A stretch of 15,092 nucleotides of DNA from Clostridia bacterium (lineage in GTDB: Bacteria; Bacillota; Clostridia; Christensenellales; CAG-138). The notes under the pieces were generated by a model. That model saw only the letters and a program-made list of their open reading frames with translations. It was not told the DNA's origin and ran no database searches. The stretch is taken from NCBI GenBank assembly GCA_030530185.1, contig JAUMVL010000018.1:1-15092 (forward strand), given 5' to 3'. Positions 5,627-11,977 of the stretch are shown here, piece by piece (positions within the stretch are counted from its first letter, which is position 1; every line of letters starts with the position of its first letter). A program made the position numbers and the translations under genes.

Positions 5627-6238
5627 TTATTCGGATGTTTGACTGCGCAGCGCTTCAAGCTTGTGTTTGATACGCTGCAGGGCATTGTCGATCGACTTGG
5701 GCGGCCGGTTGAGCTTCTGTGCGATCTGCTGATAGGAGAAACCGTTCAAATACAGTCCGAGAACGGTCTGCTCAAGGGGCGAGAGGTTTTCCTGCAGATA
5801 CTTTTGAATCTGTTCATATTCTTCCTGCCCGATCAACTGCTCCTCGGGATCGACGACGCGCAGATTCTGCATCGTATCGAACAGCGTCTGATCGCCGTCC
5901 TCCTCAAACTTCGGCTGATTCAAAGAAACGTACGTGTTCAGCGGCGCATGTTTTTTTCTCGTCGCACGCTTGATCGCAGTCAGAATCTGCCGCGTGATGC
6001 ATAGATCCGCAAAGCTATGGAACGACGCCGCCTTTTCCGGATCATATTCCAAAACCGCTTTATAGAGGCCGATCATCCCTTCCTGTACCAGGTCCTCGTG
6101 ATCGGCGCCGATCAGAAAATAGGTGTGCGCCCGCGAACGCACTGCCTGCTTATATCGCTCATACAACAGCCGTTCCGCGTCCTCGTCACCGGCACGCAGT
6201 TGCTCAATCAATTGTTCGTCGGTATAGGTCGTCTCCAT
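5627..6238 (-). CDS. sigH: RNA polymerase sigma factor SigH (Spo0H)
   Basis: A 203-residue sigma-70 family factor. Region 2 covers about 45-97 and contains YFLIGADHEDLVQEGMIGLY, then SFADLCITRQILTAIKRATR. This is the signature of SigH, the factor for the transition to stationary phase and early sporulation in Firmicutes. Region 4 (about 150-195) carries the helix-turn-helix in GFSYQQIAQKLNRPPKSIDN. Length is close to the family norm of about 210. The ATG at 6238 follows AAGGAG at 5 bases, and this site overlaps the rlmB stop codon, suggesting coupling. The order mrnC-rlmB-sigH is a conserved Clostridia arrangement. In known systems SigH activates spo0A and other early genes; whether that holds here is inference. 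Confidence 0.95.
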   Translation of the reverse strand: METTYTDEQLIEQLRAGDEDAERLLYERYKQAVRSRAHTYFLIGADHEDLVQEGMIGLYKAVLEYDPEKAASFHSFADLCITRQILTAIKRATRKKHAPLNTYVSLNQPKFEEDGDQTLFDTMQNLRVVDPEEQLIGQEEYEQIQKYLQENLSPLEQTVLGLYLNGFSYQQIAQKLNRPPKSIDNALQRIKHKLEALRSQTSE

Positions 6239-6247
6239 CCCGGCTCC

Positions 6248-7324
6248 TTATTTTCCGTCCTGTCTCCGTTTTTCAAACATCAGTATCGCGGCGGCAACGC
6301 CCGCATTCAAAGAATCAATGTGTCCCTGCATCGGGATCGAAACCAGGAAATCGCAGCTTTCGCGCACCAGCTTGGAAAGTCCGTCACCCTCGCTGCCGAT
6401 CACCAACGCCAACGCGCCCGAAAGGTTCTGCTTGCCCATCGGCTGTCCGTGCATATCCGCACCCGCAACCCAGACGCCGGCTTTTTTCAGCTCGGCAATC
6501 GCGCCGGAGATGTTTACAACGCGTGCGATTTTGACGTATTCGCTTGCGCCCGCGCTCGATTTGACCGCGGCTGCCGTGACCGACGCGCTTCTGCGCTTGC
6601 CGATCACAACGCCGTGCGCGCCCGCGCAGTCCGCACTGCGGATGATGGACCCAAGGTTGTGCGGATCCTCGATCCCGTCGAGCACAATCACAAACGGCTC
6701 TTCGTTCCGCTCCCTTGCCACGGCAAGGATATCCGCTACCGTGCAGTATTCCACGCCCGCGGCATACGCAACGATGCCCTGGTGGTTCGCGGTTTTGCCG
6801 CCGTGACCGAACGGCATGCACAGTTCGTCCAGCTTTTTGCGGTCGACCTCGCGAATCACAAGTTTCTTATCCCGCGCAAGGTTCACAATCTCCCGAAGGC
6901 TGCCGTCGGTCTCATTCGAGACGAGAATCCGGTCGATGCTGCGGTCTGCCTTGATCGCCTCCCGCACCGCATTGCGTCCGATCAACAGATATGGCTGTTC
7001 ATCCTCCTCGCTCTGCTGCACTGCAGGCGCCTGATAAGCCGTCTCCGTCCGCCGCTCGTCAAAGGACTTGCGGTACGGTTTTCTTTGCTGCTCGCTGCCT
7101 CTGCGATAGGTCCCATCCATGTTTTCCGTCCGTTCACCGCGGGTTTCGACGCGTTTTGCACCGCCGCGAACGCCATCGGGCTTCCGCCCGCCGCGCGCAG
7201 AGCCTTCCGAATCGGCGCTGCGATAGCTGCGCGTGCCGTCTGCACCGTAATTTCGAGAGGGACGATCTCCCTCCGCCCGATTCTTTCGATATGGCTGTTT
7301 TCCGTTGGTGTCACGATATGCCAT
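6248..7324 (-). CDS. rlmB: 23S rRNA 2'-O-ribose methyltransferase RlmB (SpoU/TrmH family)
   Basis: A 358-residue SPOUT methyltransferase that by family methylates the ribose of G2251 in 23S rRNA using S-adenosylmethionine. The L30e-like substrate domain starts near residue 112 (LLIGRNAVREAIKA). The knotted catalytic domain carries motif 1, DGIEDPHNLGSIIRSADCAG (216-235), motif 2, LVIGSEGDGLSKLVRE (307-322), and motif 3, IPMQGHIDSLNAGVAAAI (330-347). The N-terminal ~110 residues are unusual: a basic, Arg/Gly/Tyr/Ser-rich, low-complexity tail that standard RlmB (about 245 residues) lacks. Tails of this kind often bind RNA; that is inference. GGGGAG precedes the ATG at 7324; an upstream in-frame ATG at 7348 is less likely. 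It overlaps mrnC by 14 bases. Confidence 0.94.
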   Translation of the reverse strand: MAYRDTNGKQPYRKNRAEGDRPSRNYGADGTRSYRSADSEGSARGGRKPDGVRGGAKRVETRGERTENMDGTYRRGSEQQRKPYRKSFDERRTETAYQAPAVQQSEEDEQPYLLIGRNAVREAIKADRSIDRILVSNETDGSLREIVNLARDKKLVIREVDRKKLDELCMPFGHGGKTANHQGIVAYAAGVEYCTVADILAVARERNEEPFVIVLDGIEDPHNLGSIIRSADCAGAHGVVIGKRRSASVTAAAVKSSAGASEYVKIARVVNISGAIAELKKAGVWVAGADMHGQPMGKQNLSGALALVIGSEGDGLSKLVRESCDFLVSIPMQGHIDSLNAGVAAAILMFEKRRQDGK

Positions 7325-7748
7325 CTTGTTCTCCCCTTCCAAAAGCAATGTTCATCAATTCTCCGATACGCGCATCCCGCCCGAGGCAGTACAAATATCC
7401 CAGCAACGCCTCAAACCCCGTAGCGACGCGATAGTCCTGCACATTGGCGTTTTTCGGCACCGTAGCGCTGTGGGCATTGCGTCCGCGCTTGAACGCGGCA
7501 AGCTCCTCCTCGTCCAAAGACGGCTGGATACGGAAAAACGCCTCCGCCTGCCCTTTGGCGCAAACGAGCTTGGTGCTTTCGATGTGCAGCGCATGTACCG
7601 TTCCGTCGGTGCCGAACGCGAGGAGCGTTCTTGCATAGAGGTCATAGATCGTGTCTCCCAGGTACGCGAGCGTCAGCGCGGGAAGCTGTTTGGGATCGAT
7701 GCACGGCGCAAGGCCGAGCGCATCCGTAATTTGTTCTTTCATGTCCAT
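7311..7748 (-). CDS. mrnC: Mini-ribonuclease III MrnC
   Basis: A 145-residue RNase III catalytic domain without the double-stranded RNA-binding domain. This is the form that trims 23S rRNA precursor ends in Firmicutes. LAYLGDTIYDLYAR (27-40) contains the catalytic-region Asp 32. FKRGRNAHSATVPKN (86-100) and YRVATGFEALLGYLY (106-120), with Glu 113, complete the family signature. Length matches MrnC. No Shine-Dalgarno site precedes either candidate ATG (7748, or 7742 at residue 3). Instead a strong promoter lies so close that the mRNA may be almost leaderless. The gene heads the mrnC-rlmB-sigH cluster. Confidence 0.94.
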   Translation of the reverse strand: MDMKEQITDALGLAPCIDPKQLPALTLAYLGDTIYDLYARTLLAFGTDGTVHALHIESTKLVCAKGQAEAFFRIQPSLDEEELAAFKRGRNAHSATVPKNANVQDYRVATGFEALLGYLYCLGRDARIGELMNIAFGRGEQDGIS

Positions 7749-7756
7749 ATATCGTC

Positions 7757-7785
7757 ATGATACCTGTTTTTTTCGATAAAAGCAA
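7757..7785 (-). promoter_or_regulatory. Sigma-A promoter of the mrnC-rlmB-sigH operon
   Basis: On the minus strand TTGCTT (7780-7785) and TATCAT (7757-7762) are separated by 17 bases. The usual distance from the -10 puts the transcript start near 7750, two bases before the mrnC ATG at 7748. This is the only good promoter I see upstream of the cluster. Confidence 0.7.
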
Positions 7786-7812
7786 GCCATTTCACAGATT
7801 TCTCACAACCCC

Positions 7813-7850
7813 AAAATAGACGGCGGCGCAGGAGCGTTCCCGTGCCGCCG
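7813..7850 (-). terminator. Intrinsic terminator of the aldo/keto reductase gene
   Basis: CGGCGGC (7821-7827) and GCCGCCG (7844-7850) make a 7-bp GC-rich stem. A second partial helix lies inside the 16-base loop. On the minus strand TCTATTTT follows, an imperfect U run. It lies about 22 bases after the reductase stop codon. Confidence 0.7.
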
Positions 7851-7872
7851 ATTTTCCTTTTCGTGCGATTTC

Positions 7873-8988
7873 TTATTGTTCCGTTCCGTTCAGCAAAGAA
7901 CCGCATGTCTTCAGTCGATCCGGGATGGCAATGTGCTGCGGGCAGACCTGCTCGCACTTCTTGCATGCGATGCATGCATCCGCACGGTGTGCCGGATCAA
8001 TCGCCTCATATGCCGCATATGCTTCGGTCTCACGGCCGCTTCCGAGCTTCAGATTCGCCGCAGCAAAGATATCGGGGATCGGGATGCCTTTCGGGCAGCC
8101 CTCGGTACAATAGCGGCAAGCGGTGCAGGGAATCGTCTCGGATGCGCCCATGATACGCTGCGCCTCGTGAATGACGCGGCGCTCATCGGCATTGAGCGGA
8201 ACAAAATCGGTCATATAGGACAGATTGTCCTGCATTTGCGCAACATTCGACATGCCCGAAAGTACGCTCAACACCCCATCGAGCGATGCGCAAAAGCGAA
8301 TTGCCCACGAAGCCGGAGACAGCTCTGGATGCATCTTGGAAAACAGCTCCTGCACCTCCTTGGGCGGCTTTGCAAGCGCACCGCCCTTGACCGGCTCCAT
8401 GATGACCACACGCTTGCCGTGTTTGCGCGCAACCTCATAGTTGGCGCGCGACTGCACAGAAGGATTCTCCCAATCGGCATAATTGATCTGCAGCTGTACA
8501 AACTCGACGTCCGGATGCGCCGTTAAAACCTCATCAAGCAGCTCCGGTCCCGCATGGAACGAAAAGCCGTAATGTCGGATCGTGCCCTTAGCCTTTTGCT
8601 CCTGCACAAAGTCCCAAAGATGAAACTTGTCGTACAGTTTATAATTGTTGTTCATCAGTGAATGCAGCAGGTAATAGTCGATATACTCCGCGCCGGTTCG
8701 TTTGAGCGAGGTGAACAATTCCTGCTTGGCTCCCTTCTCAATCGGCATCATGCCCGCATGGAGCTTCGTTGCAAGGGTGAAGCTGTCCCGCGGATAGCGC
8801 TCGACCAGCGCCTTGCGCGTTGCGTCCTCGGACCCGGGATAGACAAACGCCGTATCAAAATACGTAAACCCGGCCTCCATGAACAGGTCCACCATCTTCT
8901 TAACCTGTTCCACATCGATCAAAAGTCCTTTGTGCGGCAGGCGCATCAACCCGAATCCGAGCTTTTTCGGTTCGTCGAGATTTGGCAT
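7873..8988 (-). CDS. Aldo/keto reductase with C-terminal 4Fe-4S ferredoxin domain
   Basis: A 371-residue oxidoreductase. Residues 1-280 form an aldo/keto reductase barrel starting KKLGFGLMRLP. The catalytic tetrad is visible: D45 and Y50 in YFDTAFVYPGSE, K75 in LATKLH and H109 in YYLLHS. The C-terminal ~90 residues carry CTACRYCTEGCPKGIPIP (288-305) and CIACKKCEQVCPQHIAIPD (339-357), which should hold two 4Fe-4S clusters. This fused form is common in strict anaerobes. It may link NAD(P)H or carbonyl redox to ferredoxin, but the substrate is unknown. A longer open frame reaches 9114, but AAAGGAG at about 9 bases defines the ATG at 8988; ATG 8994 is too close to the site. It is monocistronic, with a good promoter and a terminator. 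Confidence 0.93.
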   Translation of the reverse strand: MPNLDEPKKLGFGLMRLPHKGLLIDVEQVKKMVDLFMEAGFTYFDTAFVYPGSEDATRKALVERYPRDSFTLATKLHAGMMPIEKGAKQELFTSLKRTGAEYIDYYLLHSLMNNNYKLYDKFHLWDFVQEQKAKGTIRHYGFSFHAGPELLDEVLTAHPDVEFVQLQINYADWENPSVQSRANYEVARKHGKRVVIMEPVKGGALAKPPKEVQELFSKMHPELSPASWAIRFCASLDGVLSVLSGMSNVAQMQDNLSYMTDFVPLNADERRVIHEAQRIMGASETIPCTACRYCTEGCPKGIPIPDIFAAANLKLGSGRETEAYAAYEAIDPAHRADACIACKKCEQVCPQHIAIPDRLKTCGSLLNGTEQ

Positions 8989-9021
8989 ATCCATCAGCTC
9001 CTTTGTTTGTTGCCTGAAAAA

Positions 9022-9051
9022 ATTATATCGGATATCACCGCTCCGCGTCAA
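9022..9051 (-). promoter_or_regulatory. Sigma-A promoter of the aldo/keto reductase gene
   Basis: On the minus strand TTGACG (9046-9051) and TATAAT (9022-9027) are 18 bases apart. The leader to the ATG is about 27 bases and contains the AAAGGAG site. It is divergent from the helicase promoter. Confidence 0.85.
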
Positions 9052-9081
9052 TAAAAATATACCGATAAGCATGATTTGTGG

Positions 9082-9087
9082 TATAAT
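9082..9087 (+). promoter_or_regulatory. Extended -10 promoter of the helicase gene
   Basis: TGGTATAAT gives a perfect TATAAT with the TG extension. No recognisable -35 lies 16-18 bases upstream. Transcription would start near 9094, about 27 bases before the ATG. Confidence 0.7.
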
Positions 9088-9120
9088 GAATGCATCTATC
9101 CCCTTTAGGAGCATCCGGCC

Positions 9121-11277
9121 ATGGAAGAACCGATCTTAAATCCATCTCAAACCGAAGCGGTCACGGCAACCGAAGGGTTTGTTCGCGTCGTTGCGGGCGC
9201 AGGCTCCGGCAAAACGCGCGCCCTGTCGCATCGGTTCGCGTACCTTGTCAACGACTTTGGCATCCTGCCCGGCAACATTTTGTGCGTGACATTCACAAAC
9301 AAGGCGTCCAATGAGATGCGCCAGCGCATCCATGCCTTAACCGGGGACAACGACACCGGCTATATCAACACGTTCCACGGCTTTTGCGTGTCGGTTTTGC
9401 AGGAAGACAGCTATGCGGTGCAGTATCCCAAGAGCTTTCTCGTGCTCGACAATTCCGACATTGACGATATGCTCAAAATTCTCTACGAGGAACGCGGGCT
9501 GACGCTAAGGGATATGACGTTTGCGAACGCCCGGGATATGTTCGAGATGCAAAAGCTGTTCAAAAAGCCGGAATACTATCTCGACCTTGTGAATCTCTCG
9601 CTCGACGCGCTGCGGGAAAAGTATCTTTCTGCGACGGAAACGGAGGAGATTTTGTTCTACGGGTACCTGTACCAGCAAAAGAAATGCTTTGGGCTGGACT
9701 ACAACGACCTGATCAAATTCACGCTCTACATCTTCCGTGAGCACGCCGATATCCGTCTCAAATGGCAGCAGCGGCTCGAATACATCATGATCGACGAGTT
9801 TCAGGACATCGATGCGCTCCAATATGAGCTGATGGAGGTGCTTTGCGGCTATCACAAAAACCTGTTCATCGTCGGCGATCCCGATCAAACCATCTATACG
9901 TGGCGCGGCGCCAACGTGAAATATCTGCTCGATTTTGACAAGCATTTCCCCGGCACCCGTACGATCCTGATGAACGAGAATTACCGTTCAACGCCGGAGA
10001 TTCTTGCCGTCTGCAATTCGCTGATTGCCAAGAACAAGGATCGCATCAAAAAGGATCTCGTTTCGATGTGTCCGCACGGGGACAAGGTCGTTTGCCACCA
10101 CGCCCAAAATGCCGAGATGGAAGCAAAATGGATCGCGGACGAGATCAAAAAACTGCACCAAAGCGGCGTATCCTACCGCGACATTACCGTGCTGTATCGT
10201 GCGCACTATCTGTCGCGCCAGCTCGAGGAAGTGTTTCTCAAGAAGAAACTCCCCTATGCGATCTACAGCGGCGTGCCGTTCTTTGCACGAATGGAAATCA
10301 AAGATGCTCTGTGCTACCTTCGCATGATCGCATACCGGGACGACCTGTCGTTCCGCCGCATCGTGAACACGCCAAAAAGGAACCTGGGGCAGCGCCGCAT
10401 GAAATTTTTGGAAGACTATGTCACAGCAAACGGCGGTACGCTCTACGAAGCGCTGCAAAAAACGCTCGACGACCCGATCTTTAAAGGCACCGGAGCCGAT
10501 GCCTTCGTCCGCCTGATCGAACGGTTTTCGTCCTCCTATGAGGGCCGTCCGGTTTCGGAAGTACTGAGCGCGATTTTGGACGAAAGCGGATACGAAGCAG
10601 CCTTGCGCACCGAGGGCAGCCAGGAACGGCTTGACAACCTTGCCGAGCTGAAGCAAAGCGTTTATGAATATGAAACGACCTGCGGCGAGGAGGCGACGCT
10701 TGTGCATTACCTGTCGCACGTCGCGCTGTTTACGAACGCAGATGTGTCCGAACCCGGTGACAGGATCAAGCTGATGACGATCCATGCGGCAAAGGGGCTC
10801 GAATTTCCGTATGTGTTTCTGTGCGGCATGAACGAGGGTGTGTTCCCCTCGCGCAAAGTGCGCACGCTCGCCGGCATGGAGGAGGAGCGGCGGCTGGCTT
10901 TTGTCGCGATGACGCGTGCCGAAAAGAAGCTGTACCTGACCGAAGCCGAGGGGCGCAACCTGGACAACACGCCGCGCTATCCGTCGCGCTTTCTCTTGGA
11001 TATTCAACAGGACCTGTTGGACTACACCGTGCTCCCGCGCGAGGGGCTGATCCGAGACGCATGGAGCTATATTCGAAACTCCGAACGGATGCTGCCCGAA
11101 AATGCGCAAAGCGAGGCGTTTCCGGTCGGAGCACGCGTGAAGCACATGCTGCTTGGCAAGGGCACCGTGCTCTCCGTTGAGACCGACCTTGGCGCATACC
11201 GCATTCAGTTTGATACATTGCCCACGCCTCGCTCGATTGCGTTTCGAGTAAAGCTCGAACGAATCGACCCGCAATGA
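9121..11277 (+). CDS. UvrD/PcrA-type superfamily 1 DNA helicase
   Basis: A 718-residue ATP-dependent 3'-5' DNA helicase. All SF1A motifs are present: the Q motif LNPSQTEAV (6-14), Walker A GAGSGKT (26-32), motif Ia TFTNKASNEMR (57-67), TFHGFC (84-89), motif II DEFQD (225-229), motif III VGDPDQTIYTWRGAN (251-265), motif IV ENYRST (286-291), motif V TIHAAKGLEFPYVF (553-566) and motif VI RRLAFVAMTRA (590-600). The C-terminus (about 668-715, starting FPVGARVKHMLLGKGTV) resembles the Tudor-like domain that docks PcrA/UvrD on RNA polymerase. Length is near PcrA, but Clostridia carry several paralogues, so I give no symbol. The likely role is repair and removal of stalled protein-DNA complexes. TAGGAG is 9 bases before the ATG. 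Confidence 0.95.
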   Translation: MEEPILNPSQTEAVTATEGFVRVVAGAGSGKTRALSHRFAYLVNDFGILPGNILCVTFTNKASNEMRQRIHALTGDNDTGYINTFHGFCVSVLQEDSYAVQYPKSFLVLDNSDIDDMLKILYEERGLTLRDMTFANARDMFEMQKLFKKPEYYLDLVNLSLDALREKYLSATETEEILFYGYLYQQKKCFGLDYNDLIKFTLYIFREHADIRLKWQQRLEYIMIDEFQDIDALQYELMEVLCGYHKNLFIVGDPDQTIYTWRGANVKYLLDFDKHFPGTRTILMNENYRSTPEILAVCNSLIAKNKDRIKKDLVSMCPHGDKVVCHHAQNAEMEAKWIADEIKKLHQSGVSYRDITVLYRAHYLSRQLEEVFLKKKLPYAIYSGVPFFARMEIKDALCYLRMIAYRDDLSFRRIVNTPKRNLGQRRMKFLEDYVTANGGTLYEALQKTLDDPIFKGTGADAFVRLIERFSSSYEGRPVSEVLSAILDESGYEAALRTEGSQERLDNLAELKQSVYEYETTCGEEATLVHYLSHVALFTNADVSEPGDRIKLMTIHAAKGLEFPYVFLCGMNEGVFPSRKVRTLAGMEEERRLAFVAMTRAEKKLYLTEAEGRNLDNTPRYPSRFLLDIQQDLLDYTVLPREGLIRDAWSYIRNSERMLPENAQSEAFPVGARVKHMLLGKGTVLSVETDLGAYRIQFDTLPTPRSIAFRVKLERIDPQ

Positions 11278-11300
11278 CAAGCGGATTCCATCGAAAACGG

Positions 11301-11327
11301 AAGCTCCTCTCAAAAGCGGAGCTTTTT
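11301..11327 (+). terminator. Intrinsic terminator of the helicase gene
   Basis: AAGCTCC (11301-11307) and GGAGCTT (11318-11324) form a 7-bp stem with a 10-base loop. The run of T overlaps the stem end and continues to 11327. It lies 23 bases after the stop codon. Confidence 0.88.
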
Positions 11328-11376
11328 CGTTACTTTTTTTGACTCTCTGCGCAACCGAATTCCGAAATACATGCTC

Positions 11377-11399
11377 TATATGGGTGTAAGTGCTTACAC
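11377..11399. promoter_or_regulatory. Palindrome at the sigma-factor gene promoter
   Basis: GTGTAAG-TG-CTTACAC (11384-11399) is a perfect inverted repeat with 7-bp arms. It sits directly after TATATG (11377-11382), a possible -10 with a weak ACCGAA -35 at 17 bases, so it would cover the transcript start. The bound regulator is unknown. The GTG at 11390 inside it opens the same frame as the sigma factor but is probably not the start. Confidence 0.5.
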
Positions 11400-11425
11400 A
11401 AAGCGAACAGAAAGCGAAAACGCCT

Positions 11426-11977
11426 ATGAAACAAGACTACTTTGATCGGGTCTACGAAAAGACCTACCGACCGCTGCTGCGCTATGCGATCCTGCATCTG
11501 TCGAACCCCGCCGATGCGGAGGACGCGTTGCAGAACGTGTACGTCGATTTCTACCGTCGCATCGAGCGATACGGACATCTCGACATTCTGGCTCCGAAAT
11601 CATTTCTGCTGAAAATGCTCAAACGCGAAATCATCAAAAACTATGCCGAACGCTCTGTGCGAAAGGCGTATTTAATTGAGGACTATGACAAAGACCGAAC
11701 GGAGAGAACCATTTCGTTCACGTTCGAAGACGCCGTACTCGATCGCGCAATGGTGGAGCAGGTGTTTTGCACAGCCAAATCGCTCCCTCCGGAAACATAC
11801 CGCGTATTCGTGCTCTACTACGGGTTTGAAATGAGCGTTGCAGACATCTGTACCGAGCTGCAGATCGGACGCGAAGCCGTAAAAAGCCGTCTGTTCCGCG
11901 CGCGGAATGAACTGCGCAAGCAGCTTTTTCCGCAAGCCGCACAATCTCCCAGTAAAAGAGGAATCCATTATGAATGA
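11426..11977 (+). CDS. ECF-like RNA polymerase sigma factor
   Basis: A 183-residue two-domain sigma factor. Region 2 is at about 8-50 (YRPLLRYAILHL, then DAEDALQNVYVDFYRRI). Region 4 is at about 120-175, where LPPETYRVFVLYYGFEMSVA leads into a helix-turn-helix, ICTELQIGREAVKSRLFRAR. The 2-to-4 architecture without region 3 is that of extracytoplasmic-function factors, which steer RNA polymerase to a small regulon. No clear Shine-Dalgarno site precedes the ATG at 11426, so the start is less certain than for other genes. An in-frame GTG at 11390 would add 12 residues unlike the family. The stop overlaps the next gene by 8 bases, as expected for a sigma/anti-sigma pair. Confidence 0.88.
   Translation: MKQDYFDRVYEKTYRPLLRYAILHLSNPADAEDALQNVYVDFYRRIERYGHLDILAPKSFLLKMLKREIIKNYAERSVRKAYLIEDYDKDRTERTISFTFEDAVLDRAMVEQVFCTAKSLPPETYRVFVLYYGFEMSVADICTELQIGREAVKSRLFRARNELRKQLFPQAAQSPSKRGIHYE

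Noticed and set aside
6017..7423. 468-codon open frame on the plus strand opposite sigH and rlmB
   Set aside because: It crosses two real minus-strand genes and its product is Arg/Ala/His-rich without domains.
9988..11313. 441-codon open frame on the minus strand opposite the helicase
   Set aside because: It is antisense to a helicase with all motifs intact and has no recognisable protein features.
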